From: JACKHO01 sp041398745
Lineage (GTDB): Bacteria > Planctomycetota > Planctomycetia > Planctomycetales > Planctomycetaceae
Length of the DNA: 64,000 nucleotides
Reading direction: 5' to 3'
Assembly: GCA_041398745.1 (NCBI GenBank)
Contig: JAWKUB010000002.1
Coordinates: forward strand, 992,001 to 1,056,000
Shown here: piece after piece, positions 18,492 through 27,194 of the stretch
Numbering within the stretch: the stretch's first letter is position 1
Layout: every line of letters starts with the position of its first letter
Translations under genes and position numbers: made by a program
The notes under the pieces: model-generated
Database searches by the model: none
What the model was told of the DNA's origin: nothing
What the model saw: only the letters and a program-made list of their open reading frames with translations

Positions 18492-20936
18492 ATGCGGACC
18501 TCTTCTCTCCTCCAATGGGCAAGCGGCATTTTTCAAAGTTCTCGACGACGCCAACGCATGGCGTTGATATCTCGGCCGGAACCGCTTGAAGATCGCACTC
18601 TTCTGGCGGCGTTCACCGTCGACACGCTTTTCGACACGCCGGACGCGTCCCCTGGCGACGGAGTCGCAGAAGATTCAATGGGACGAAAAACACTCCGTGC
18701 AGCAATTGACGAGGCGGAAGCACTTCCCGGAGCCGACAGCATTTCGATTGTGGTGAGTGGCACAATTACGCGTACATTCGGGTCGGCCGGATTCATCATT
18801 ACGGAAGATCTTTCCATTTCCGCTACCGGTGCTGATGAACTGATTTACGATGCCAGCAGCAGCGGATTCGTTTTTCGCATTTTCTCTACAGCCACGGTAG
18901 ATATGAGCGGCATGACGCTCACCGGTGGCTCCACGGGTGACTTCATTGGCGGAAGTGGAATTGGAATTCTTGGAGGGCATGTCACGCTTACTGAAATGGC
19001 AATTGTTGGTAACTCCCGCACCGATGTGTCGGGTGGAGGAATTGGTTTTGGAACAGACTTCACAATGGGTGGTGCATCGGGTTCGTTGACCATTGTTGAC
19101 TCACTCATTGCGGGCAACACAGCATCAGGCGGTGGTGGAATTAGCATTGGCAATGGTGCCGGACCAGTCCTCATTGTCAATTCAACAATTTCCGGCAACA
19201 CTGTCTTCTCGGACGGTGCAGGCATCCACTACACGCAAGGAAATGGAAGTTCGCTGGAGACTCGGAACGTCACCATTACTGCGAACCACATTGACAGTGA
19301 CGGAGCCACGCAAATTGGCGGGGGGATTTACGTGCAGGGAAGTGTCTCCAGCGTCGAGGTCTTACCGACCCTCAAGAACACCATTATCGCTGGAAATCTT
19401 CATGGCTCAACAACCATCACGCCCGACGACATTAATGGTTCGGGACTCGCAGCCATGGCGCCTTATGTGAACGTCGCCTCTTCAAATACGTTGATTGGCG
19501 ATGCAGCGACGTCGGGGGGATTAACCGACGGGGTGAATGCAAACATCGTCGGAGTAGGCGGAACGGGAACAATTGTCACGTCAACAATTCTCGACACTCT
19601 CGCAGACAACGGCGGACGCACGGCAACGCATCGGCTACTGCCTGGCAGTCCAGCAGTGAACGCTGGCAGCAATGCTTTGGCTCTCGCGCCAAATTCCACC
19701 ACGCTCATGTTCGACCAGCGCGGAACCGGGTTTGATCGGATTCTCGTGGGAACCGTCGACATTGGTGCGTACGAGTCAACTTTTGCAGGGACACCACCCG
19801 TTGTTGAAGACATCATCGTCTTTGATGAATCAAGTGGTCGCTGGAAGGTGGGCATCAGCGATGGTAGTAGCTTTACCTGGATGAACGGGCCCAAGTGGAG
19901 CGCCGCAGCGGGTTGGCAGACGTTCAGCGGCGACGTGAACGGCGATGGTTTTGTCGACGGCATTGGATTCAATTCCAGTAACAAAATGTTCGTCGCTCTC
20001 AATGATGGCTCCGGGGGCCTTTCGACAGTTTCGGGCGGGGGATTCAGTGCCTCAGCGACATTTGAAAACGTCATGGTCGGCGACTACAACGGTGATGGTC
20101 GCACCGACATTGTTGCTCAGCTTTCTTCCGGCGAGTGGTACAGTCGTCGCTTCAACGGCAGCACATTCGAAACAGCGTTCTTTGGCAAGTTCACGCCCGT
20201 CGGCTGGGAAGGATTTCTCACGGGCGATTTCAATGGTGACGGCACCGACGACATCATTGGAGCACGCGACAGTATGGATATGTCCAAGGCGAACTTCATT
20301 TACGGAATTTCCAATGACATTCCCATGGTCGGACGCCGGTTTGCTGCGGTTTTTGCAGGCGCTTTCGGTGAGAGTTTCGCCAGTGCCGGTTGGAACAACT
20401 TCCTGATTGGAGACTGGAATGCTGACGGCAAGGACGACTTCATTGCGAAGCACAGCAGTGGACAATTCTGGTATGCCACGACGATTGGCACTCCCATTAC
20501 AACTCCGGCGCTCGGTGCCAACCGCCTGCTACTGTCGCCCGGAAAGAAATTCGCACCCGCGACGTACGCCGGAGACTTCTCTGTAGGTGATTTTGACGGG
20601 AACGGACTCGATGACATTATCACGCACAATCCGAACCTTGGAAACGCCTTCGATGGCCTCATTGGCGTCGGCCTGACGAGTTTCAGCGGAACGCCAAGTA
20701 TGACTATTTCTCTATGGGGCGACTGGGATGATATGACCACTTGGGGACCAGAAATTGTCGGCGACTTCAACGGAGATGGCCTCGACGACCTGGCCGGCCT
20801 TGATACTGGTGGCCAATTGTCATACGTCTCCCTCTCAACTGGTAGTACGTTTGGACCTCATACCTTGTGGGGCGCAATTACTGGCCCAGACGACCTCCTG
20901 TTCGCTGACTTAGCCGACAGTGGCCAACTTGGTTGA
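18492..20936 (+). CDS. Secreted beta-helix / FG-GAP repeat protein with LEPR-XLL-like motif
   Basis: 814 residues from the ATG at 18492 (GGGAG at 18479-18483). The N-terminus is basic (RRRQR) and carries PEPLEDRTLLAA at about 29-40, the LEPR-XLL-like motif found at the start of large planctomycete secreted proteins. Residues about 45-440 have the Gly/Asn/Thr repeat pattern of a right-handed parallel beta-helix. The C-terminal half has about seven FG-GAP/VCBS-like blades with calcium-binding loops (GDYNGDGRTDIV, GDFNGDGTDDII, GDFDGNGLDDII). Likely an exported or surface structural protein. Its FG-GAP part resembles that of the gene at 44507-47155. Confidence 0.85.
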   Translation: MRTSSLLQWASGIFQSSRRRQRMALISRPEPLEDRTLLAAFTVDTLFDTPDASPGDGVAEDSMGRKTLRAAIDEAEALPGADSISIVVSGTITRTFGSAGFIITEDLSISATGADELIYDASSSGFVFRIFSTATVDMSGMTLTGGSTGDFIGGSGIGILGGHVTLTEMAIVGNSRTDVSGGGIGFGTDFTMGGASGSLTIVDSLIAGNTASGGGGISIGNGAGPVLIVNSTISGNTVFSDGAGIHYTQGNGSSLETRNVTITANHIDSDGATQIGGGIYVQGSVSSVEVLPTLKNTIIAGNLHGSTTITPDDINGSGLAAMAPYVNVASSNTLIGDAATSGGLTDGVNANIVGVGGTGTIVTSTILDTLADNGGRTATHRLLPGSPAVNAGSNALALAPNSTTLMFDQRGTGFDRILVGTVDIGAYESTFAGTPPVVEDIIVFDESSGRWKVGISDGSSFTWMNGPKWSAAAGWQTFSGDVNGDGFVDGIGFNSSNKMFVALNDGSGGLSTVSGGGFSASATFENVMVGDYNGDGRTDIVAQLSSGEWYSRRFNGSTFETAFFGKFTPVGWEGFLTGDFNGDGTDDIIGARDSMDMSKANFIYGISNDIPMVGRRFAAVFAGAFGESFASAGWNNFLIGDWNADGKDDFIAKHSSGQFWYATTIGTPITTPALGANRLLLSPGKKFAPATYAGDFSVGDFDGNGLDDIITHNPNLGNAFDGLIGVGLTSFSGTPSMTISLWGDWDDMTTWGPEIVGDFNGDGLDDLAGLDTGGQLSYVSLSTGSTFGPHTLWGAITGPDDLLFADLADSGQLG

Positions 20937-20938
20937 TT

Positions 20939-20963
20939 CGACTCCTGCAAGTGGCAGGAATCG
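20939..20963 (+). terminator. Possible terminator hairpin
   Basis: Imperfect inverted repeat (20939-20948 with 20954-20963, one mismatch, loop AAGTG) directly after the stop codon of the beta-helix gene. There is no T-run, so it is either a weak terminator or a 3' stabilising hairpin. Confidence 0.4.
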
Positions 20964-21051
20964 ATTTGCAGAAACTGACGACTCGTCAGATGTGAGAAAA
21001 CTCCGTATAAACTGTCGCTGACGAAGTTTCCCGCCAGCCACTGGACGTTTC

Positions 21052-22608
21052 ATGTCTGCCCTGCCGCCGTTTCTCGTATTGCATCCCGATGACCATGTTG
21101 TGGTGGCGCGCCACGCCGTCACTGTGGGAACGGTCTGGTCAGGCGGTGGCCACACCAACGTGACGGTGCAGCAGCCCATTGAAATGGGGCACAAAATGGC
21201 GGTCGTCGACATTGCCGCGGGAACAGCCATCAGGAAGTACGGTCAGCCCATTGGATTTGCCTCAGAAGACATTCCAGCAGGACATCATGTCCACACCCAC
21301 AATGTGGGATTGGGAAAACTCGATCAGAATTACGAGTTCTGCACCGCCATCCCGCCAGCGCCGCCAACTCCGGCACCACGCACATTTCAGGGTTACCGCC
21401 GTGCAAATGGAAAGGCCGGAACACGAAACTACATCGCAATTATCAGCACCGTGAATTGCTCGGCGACGTCGTCACGTTATATTGCGAATGCTTTCGATGA
21501 CTCCATCCTCAAAGACTACCCGCATGTCGACGGGGTCATTCCACTCGTGCATAAAGGCGGCTGTGCACTCGAGTATGGTGGGGAAGATCATCGACAACTA
21601 AACCGCACGCTGGCGGGATTCGCAAGACACCCAAACGTGGTGGCATACCTCATTGTGGGGCTTGGCTGCGAAACGGCCCAGGCGAGCTTCCTGGCAGAAG
21701 AGCACCAACTCGTTCAGCTCGATGCTCCCGGCGGACCGCAGCAATCGAACGGTCCGCTGGTCATGAATATCCAGGACGAAGGGGGTGTTGCCAAAACAGT
21801 AAAACGCGGAGTCGATCGTCTCCATGAAATGCTCAGGGAACTCGACCACCTGGAGCGTGAACCAATTCCCGTCTCGGAAATCATGCTGGCCACCGAATGC
21901 GGCGGAAGTGACGGCAGCAGCGGCATTACAGCCAATCCTGCCCTGGGTGTGGCCAGTGACATGCTGGTCGCACACGGTGGGACATCCATTTTATCAGAAG
22001 TCCCGGAAATCTATGGTGGCGAACACCTGTTACTGCGGCGGGCGGTAAGTCGCGAAGTCGGCGAGAAGCTGCTCGAACGAATTCGCTGGTGGGAAGATTA
22101 CGCCCGACGGTTCGATGCTCAAATCGACAACAATCCTTCCTATGGAAACAAGCGCGGCGGCCTGACGACTATTTACGAGAAGTCCCTCGGAGCAATCGCC
22201 AAGGGTGGCAGCACGGCATTACGAGCCGTCTACGAGTATGCCGAGCCAGTTACCGAACGTGGCTTCGTCGTCATGGATTCCCCTGGCTACGATCCACCGT
22301 CTGTCACAGGAATGGTCGCTGGCGGCGCGAATGTGGTGGTATTTACCACAGGCCGCGGCAGTTGCTTCGGCTGCAAACCGGTTCCCACAATTAAAGTCGC
22401 GACCAATTCCCCTATCTTTCGGCACATGCCCGAGGATATGGACATCAACGCAGGCACCATCCTGGATGGTGAGGCTACTGTTGAAAGTGTCGGCGCCGAG
22501 ATTTTCGAGAGAATCATTGCCGTCGCCAGCGGCGAACAAACCAAGAGCGAAGCCCAAGGAATTGGCGACGAAGAGTTCTGCCCTTGGGTGCCAGGGCCTG
22601 TGTTTTAG
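21052..22608 (+). CDS. UxaA-family altronate/galactarate dehydratase
   Basis: 518 residues. An N-terminal SAF-like domain (VLHPDDHVVVARHAVTVGT) precedes the large UxaA catalytic domain: GYRRANGKAGTRNYIAI, VGLGCETAQ, ATECGGSDGSSGITANPALG and the C-terminal GRGSCFGCKPVPTIKV. The family dehydrates altronate or galactarate to 2-keto-3-deoxy sugar acids, iron-dependent and cytoplasmic. The fused SAF plus UxaA layout fits altronate dehydratase. No other uronate pathway gene lies next to it, so the exact substrate is uncertain. Confidence 0.88.
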   Translation: MSALPPFLVLHPDDHVVVARHAVTVGTVWSGGGHTNVTVQQPIEMGHKMAVVDIAAGTAIRKYGQPIGFASEDIPAGHHVHTHNVGLGKLDQNYEFCTAIPPAPPTPAPRTFQGYRRANGKAGTRNYIAIISTVNCSATSSRYIANAFDDSILKDYPHVDGVIPLVHKGGCALEYGGEDHRQLNRTLAGFARHPNVVAYLIVGLGCETAQASFLAEEHQLVQLDAPGGPQQSNGPLVMNIQDEGGVAKTVKRGVDRLHEMLRELDHLEREPIPVSEIMLATECGGSDGSSGITANPALGVASDMLVAHGGTSILSEVPEIYGGEHLLLRRAVSREVGEKLLERIRWWEDYARRFDAQIDNNPSYGNKRGGLTTIYEKSLGAIAKGGSTALRAVYEYAEPVTERGFVVMDSPGYDPPSVTGMVAGGANVVVFTTGRGSCFGCKPVPTIKVATNSPIFRHMPEDMDINAGTILDGEATVESVGAEIFERIIAVASGEQTKSEAQGIGDEEFCPWVPGPVF

Positions 22609-22909
22609 GAAACAGGGAATTGAAGTCACAAAGTTGGATGGGGCGAACGGGACGATTCATTGCTGACCGAGGTGGACAAATGAGCCTATTGCCTCACTGG
22701 AATCCACACTTTGGCCAGCGATGTCCGCACGACACGTTTGCCCATCGCTTTGTGCCAGGTGGCACAGACATTCCTGTCTGTGAATTCAGGTGACATCCAA
22801 TTATAGCGCCACCTTTCAAATTGCGATGGGTTGATTGTCTGCTGCGATCAAACAGACTATGTCTGTTGAAACTGTCTTTCAATTGCGCCACGAACCGGTC
22901 AGCCAACAA
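22609..22909. other. Intergenic region with palindromic repeat
   Basis: No gene supported here; short frames on both strands (22584-22793, 22694-22909) translate the palindromic element. The only notable content is the overlapping inverted-repeat pair listed separately, and the probable promoter for the downstream haem protein, which was not identified. Confidence 0.4.
22751..22782. repeat. Overlapping palindromic (REP-like) element
   Basis: Two nested perfect inverted repeats: TGTGCCA (22751-22757) with TGGCACA (22760-22766), and CACAGACA (22763-22770) with TGTCTGTG (22775-22782, loop TTCC). They share bases, so only one can fold at a time. The element contains the 10-mer CAGGTGGCAC also found at 899 and 1840. 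This kind of sequence is, from memory, dispersed in planctomycete genomes. Confidence 0.6.
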
Positions 22910-25900
22910 ATGACACGAGCCCTCGCATTTCTGACAATACTCATCGCAACCTCCACGCTCGTTGCCGATGATGACATCCCCATCGTTCCCGATGGCTTTG
23001 CAGTTGAAGTCGTTGCCCGCGAGCCGATGGTCAGTAATCCCTGCGTGATGGCGTTTGACAGGCTGGGGCGGATTTTCATTGGACAGGGGCCGCAGTGGCG
23101 GGCTCCGACTCCAGAGACTCCCGGTGATCGCGTTGACATTTTGATCGATGACAATGGTGACGGGATCGCAGATCGTCGCAAGACATTTGCCGAGGGCTTC
23201 AACTCAATCCAGGGGCTGGCCTGGAAGGGGCGAGACTTGTGGGTGGCCAATGCCCCGGATCTGACTGTCGTCCGAGACCTGGATGGCGACGATGTGGCCG
23301 ATGAATACGTGCGCGTCTACACCGGCCTGGGGAATCTGGAGCATTCTCTGCACGGTTTGAACTTTGGTCCCGACGGCAAGTTGTACATGTCGAAAGGGAA
23401 TGCGCGAGGCTACAACCGGCTTGATCAGCTTGCCCCCAAACCGTTTCGCGAGTTGTGGGGATTGCCTTCACCGGAAGGAGCCCCGGACTACACGCCGACT
23501 GAAGTCACAGACAAAAACGGATACCAACGCAAGTATCACACGCCCAGCGATGACTGGGGCCAGTCGGGCGGAATCCTGAGATGCGATTCCATCGACGACG
23601 AGGGAAACTACGGACGCAATTTGGAAATCGTGTCGCGGGGGTTCCGCAATCCCTGGGACATTGCCTTCGACGACGGATTCAACTGGCTCGGCACCGACAA
23701 CGATCAGACTCAGGGGGACAAAATCTTCGCACCATTCTACGGAGCCCACTTCGGCTGGGGGCATCCGTGGAGCTACCACTGGACCGGTGAAGGTCACTTG
23801 CCCACCGTTCCTGCGAGTGCCCCATTGTTTGAAGGCTCGGGAACCGGCGTTACGCACTACCACGCAACGCATTTTCCGGAAGAGTATCGCAATGTGTATT
23901 TCGTCAACGATTGGATGCGTCGCGAAGTTTATGCATTCAAGCCGCAATGGGATGGCGCATTGTTGAAGTGCGAGGGTGGGTTCCCCAGCGTCTTCGCCCA
24001 TGCGAACGGTGGTCGGACGTTGCCCGGCAGTTCAGGACGAGTGTTCGAGCCGACCGACATCGAAGTTGGACCGGACGGAGCACTCTACATTCTGAGTTGG
24101 GGACATGCCTACGGGGCGACTATCGAGAATGGTGAACAGGTCGACGCGGGACGCGTCTATCGCATCCGGCATGCGGGCAGTCCATTAACTGACTGGAAGA
24201 GCGAACATCGCAGCAAGCCCCTTGCCGAGTGGTCACTGGAACAACTGTTCGCCGATCTCGGCAGCAGTGTTCCCGCATGGCGAACCGACGCTCAGGACGA
24301 ATTTGTCAGACGCGGGGATGCGGCTGGCATCTTTCTGGTGGAACAACTGGCGGATGACAATATCTCAAGGGCTGTTGAAACCTGGACAATGTGGACACTG
24401 GGGCGACTTGGCTTGCCGATGGATCTCGACAGTGATGACTTGGAAAAGTTCAGCAATCGGGCTGTGCAGGCAATTCGCATTGCGTCTTACCAGCAGCAGA
24501 ATTATCCCGAAATCACACGACTGCCGAGGTTTGTGTTTGCGGCACTCAAGTCGCCCGAGCCTCGACTTCGACATGCGGCTGTGTTGGCGATTCATCAATC
24601 TGGGCACTGCCAATGTACGAGTGACCTGCTTGATCTCGCCGCTCAAGAAACTGACCGTGTCACGTATTACTCCACCTGGAATGCACTTCGCGAACTGGCG
24701 GAAGTTGAGTTTCGTAAGTCGTGGCTGACTGACGAACGCCCGGGAATTCGGCTCGCTGCATTGCTCGGTTGGTTTGCCGACGACGCCGTCAGCGCGGATG
24801 AAGTCTTATTTTTACGTTCCGACAAGGATGAACGTGTCTCCGGACTGGTCGAGCTATGGCTGCAGAAGACGGGCGGTGCTGAGCCGCTGGTCACCTTGAG
24901 CCCACCGCCAGGCGAATACACAAAGCCCGTTACGGTGACGCTGGCTACGTCCGTCCCAGAGGCAAGGCTCAATTACACGACCGATGGTTCTGTCCCTGTG
25001 AATACCTCACAGAGTTACGGCGGGCCGATTCACATTAATCAAAACACGACGCTGAAGGTCATCATCACGCAGGACAATACCCAGGCGGGGCCGGTCACCG
25101 TAGGTAAATACAAGATTCGACACGTGGAGCCCTACCGGCATCGTGCCTTTGTCAGTGACGTCAAGGCACCGGCACCCGGCGAGTACCACATGGACTGGAC
25201 CGGACTCGCGCCGGGGAAGAAACACTATACCGACCGCGACTATCACATCACTGGTGTGCCTGCCGAACTTCTCGGACTGCCGTTCCTGCAAATGTGCAAT
25301 CAGCATGACCGTTCAAGCGGATCGGAATGGCTCCGCATGACATCGGACGCCGACGTGTCCGTGCTGGTCGGTGTCGATGTTCGAGTCAATGCGCCGTTGA
25401 ACTGGATGAAAATCGGGCAACCGGACGGCTTCGAAGACACCGGTCTCGAACTGGTAACGACCGATCCCACGTTCCGCATTTATCGCAAAGAGTTCTCTGC
25501 TGGCGAGATCGTCCTTGGGGGAAACACAAACGAGCCGCAGAACGACTCCGGACGCGGCATGTATGTCGTAATTCTTGATCGTCGCCTGCTCTCTTCCCAG
25601 CCGAGTTCCACACCCGCGACTGAGGCCGACGTGCTGGCCGCATTGAAGGACGCGGACCCGGAACGTGGACGTGAGTTGTTTCTGCATCCCAAAGGGGCTG
25701 GTTGTGTGAAGTGTCACCAGATGGAAGGGCTCGGACCGAAGTACGCTCCGGACCTGTCCGATGTCGGCTCGCGAGCGAAGAAGGCGGAAATCCTGATTCA
25801 GTCCATTCTCGACCCCAGCGCTGTCATTACGGAGGGTTTCGCTCAACAGCAAATTGTCACGGTACACGGCAAGGTCTACAGCGGTGCCGTTCTTGAAGAG

Positions 25901-26992
25901 ACTGGACTGTCGCTCAAGCTAATCAATTCGGAAGGCATTCCGACAACCATTCCCAAAAAGGACATCGAAGAACGTATTGGTACCAAGCTCTCACCAATGC
26001 CCGCAGGATTCAACAAGCTGATGTCCGCCCAGCAAATCGCAGATATCGTCGCCTGGCTGATGACGCAGAAAGTCAGCGGCGACCGAGACGGGTTCTCGTT
26101 TCGTGACCAGCAAGACCAAACTGAGATCTACCTTGGTGAACAGCGTATTGCGACCTATCTGAAACAGCACCCTCATCTCACTCGCCGTGCTCTCGTAAAT
26201 GTGACAACTCCGAGTGGAATTCAAGTCACGCGAAACTTTCCGCCACGGAAGCCGGAAGACATCGACCCTGGTTACAGCGGCGAAGACGGAATCATTCATC
26301 CTCACATGCATCCCGGGATTTGGCTGGGCTATGGTGACATCAACGGTAACGACTATTGGAGGCTGAATGCCCGGGTCGTTTTCAAGGGCTTCATCGAACC
26401 TCCCTCCGGCAACAAAACTTCTGGAGGATTTTTGGCACGCAATGATTTGATGTCGGCAGACGGTGAACGTGTCGTCTGCACGGAACTGTCCCGTTACCGC
26501 TTTGAGCAAGTCCCCGAAGGGCTTCTGCTGAAAATTCATGTCATGTACGGCTCGGATGACCATGCCTTCTACTTTGGCGATCAGGAAGAATCTGGCCTCG
26601 CTGTCCGGGTCGCGTCTCCGATTCGCGTGCAAGGAGGCAATGGGACAATTCTCAACAGCCACGGCGAACGCAACGGGGCCGACGTGTGGGGAAAAGAAGC
26701 AAAATGGTTTGACTACTTCGGCACCATCGACGGAAGGCAGGTGGGCATTATGGTCGTCCCGAATCCCGACAATCCTCGTCCCTCCTGGCTCCACGCACGC
26801 GACTATGGAGTTGTCGTGACGAATCCATTTCCCAGGCAACCGAAAGAACGTCGCGAGCCCTACGTTAAGACCTGGGTCAAACAGGGGGAATCGTTCAAGT
26901 TGTCGTATGCGGTACTGATTCATGACCAACCAGTTGATGAGCCGTTCGATCACAATTCGGTTGCCCAGAGACTCATGAAATCATTTGAGTAA
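22910..26992 (+). CDS. Secreted PVC-type haem protein: propeller, HEAT, c-haem, DUF6807
   Basis: 1360 residues from the ATG at 22910, chosen for its signal peptide (MTRALAFLTILIATSTLVA); ATGs at 22859 and upstream are possible. Domain order: planctomycete membrane-bound dehydrogenase-type propeller (about 28-430, PDGFAVEVVAREPMVSNPC), a HEAT-like helical part (440-660), a chitobiase C-terminal-like beta sandwich (about 665-740, LNYTTDGSVP), a mono-haem c-type domain with C932-V-K-C935-H936, and a C-terminal DUF6807 (PmoA-like) domain (about 1060-1355, IHPHMHPGIWLGYGDINGND). Haem attachment requires an extracytoplasmic location. Likely an oxidoreductase acting on sugars; substrate unknown. The DUF6807 fusion is unusual. 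Confidence 0.87.
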   Translation: MTRALAFLTILIATSTLVADDDIPIVPDGFAVEVVAREPMVSNPCVMAFDRLGRIFIGQGPQWRAPTPETPGDRVDILIDDNGDGIADRRKTFAEGFNSIQGLAWKGRDLWVANAPDLTVVRDLDGDDVADEYVRVYTGLGNLEHSLHGLNFGPDGKLYMSKGNARGYNRLDQLAPKPFRELWGLPSPEGAPDYTPTEVTDKNGYQRKYHTPSDDWGQSGGILRCDSIDDEGNYGRNLEIVSRGFRNPWDIAFDDGFNWLGTDNDQTQGDKIFAPFYGAHFGWGHPWSYHWTGEGHLPTVPASAPLFEGSGTGVTHYHATHFPEEYRNVYFVNDWMRREVYAFKPQWDGALLKCEGGFPSVFAHANGGRTLPGSSGRVFEPTDIEVGPDGALYILSWGHAYGATIENGEQVDAGRVYRIRHAGSPLTDWKSEHRSKPLAEWSLEQLFADLGSSVPAWRTDAQDEFVRRGDAAGIFLVEQLADDNISRAVETWTMWTLGRLGLPMDLDSDDLEKFSNRAVQAIRIASYQQQNYPEITRLPRFVFAALKSPEPRLRHAAVLAIHQSGHCQCTSDLLDLAAQETDRVTYYSTWNALRELAEVEFRKSWLTDERPGIRLAALLGWFADDAVSADEVLFLRSDKDERVSGLVELWLQKTGGAEPLVTLSPPPGEYTKPVTVTLATSVPEARLNYTTDGSVPVNTSQSYGGPIHINQNTTLKVIITQDNTQAGPVTVGKYKIRHVEPYRHRAFVSDVKAPAPGEYHMDWTGLAPGKKHYTDRDYHITGVPAELLGLPFLQMCNQHDRSSGSEWLRMTSDADVSVLVGVDVRVNAPLNWMKIGQPDGFEDTGLELVTTDPTFRIYRKEFSAGEIVLGGNTNEPQNDSGRGMYVVILDRRLLSSQPSSTPATEADVLAALKDADPERGRELFLHPKGAGCVKCHQMEGLGPKYAPDLSDVGSRAKKAEILIQSILDPSAVITEGFAQQQIVTVHGKVYSGAVLEETGLSLKLINSEGIPTTIPKKDIEERIGTKLSPMPAGFNKLMSAQQIADIVAWLMTQKVSGDRDGFSFRDQQDQTEIYLGEQRIATYLKQHPHLTRRALVNVTTPSGIQVTRNFPPRKPEDIDPGYSGEDGIIHPHMHPGIWLGYGDINGNDYWRLNARVVFKGFIEPPSGNKTSGGFLARNDLMSADGERVVCTELSRYRFEQVPEGLLLKIHVMYGSDDHAFYFGDQEESGLAVRVASPIRVQGGNGTILNSHGERNGADVWGKEAKWFDYFGTIDGRQVGIMVVPNPDNPRPSWLHARDYGVVVTNPFPRQPKERREPYVKTWVKQGESFKLSYAVLIHDQPVDEPFDHNSVAQRLMKSFE

Positions 26993-27130
26993 TTCCCCCT
27001 CCAACCAGCCGTGACTGGCCAGCCTATTCCCGTGTGAGTTTGGCCCGCGTCATAAATCTCCGCGTCGTTAATGCCATTATTCTCATTGCTTGCCTGATGG
27101 AACTACCCTTCTCGGTTCCTTGGTGAACAG

Positions 27131-27163
27131 AAAACGCCACTCGGACAAGTTGCCCGAGTGGCG
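27131..27163 (-). terminator. Intrinsic terminator of the giant surface-protein gene
   Basis: Perfect 10-bp stem CGCCACTCGG (27135-27144) / CCGAGTGGCG (27154-27163) with a 9-base loop. On the minus strand it is followed by TTTT. It lies 32 bases after the stop of the 2002-residue protein gene. Confidence 0.75.
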
Positions 27164-27194
27164 TCGCACATGGAATCAAATTGGACTTCCGAGA

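Noticed and set aside
22584..22909. Short frames over the palindromic element
   Set aside because: Their translation is that of the repeat itself; no sign of a real protein.
25991..26953. 320-codon frame antisense to the haem/DUF6807 gene
   Set aside because: No domain or start signal; the sense strand encodes clear family motifs.
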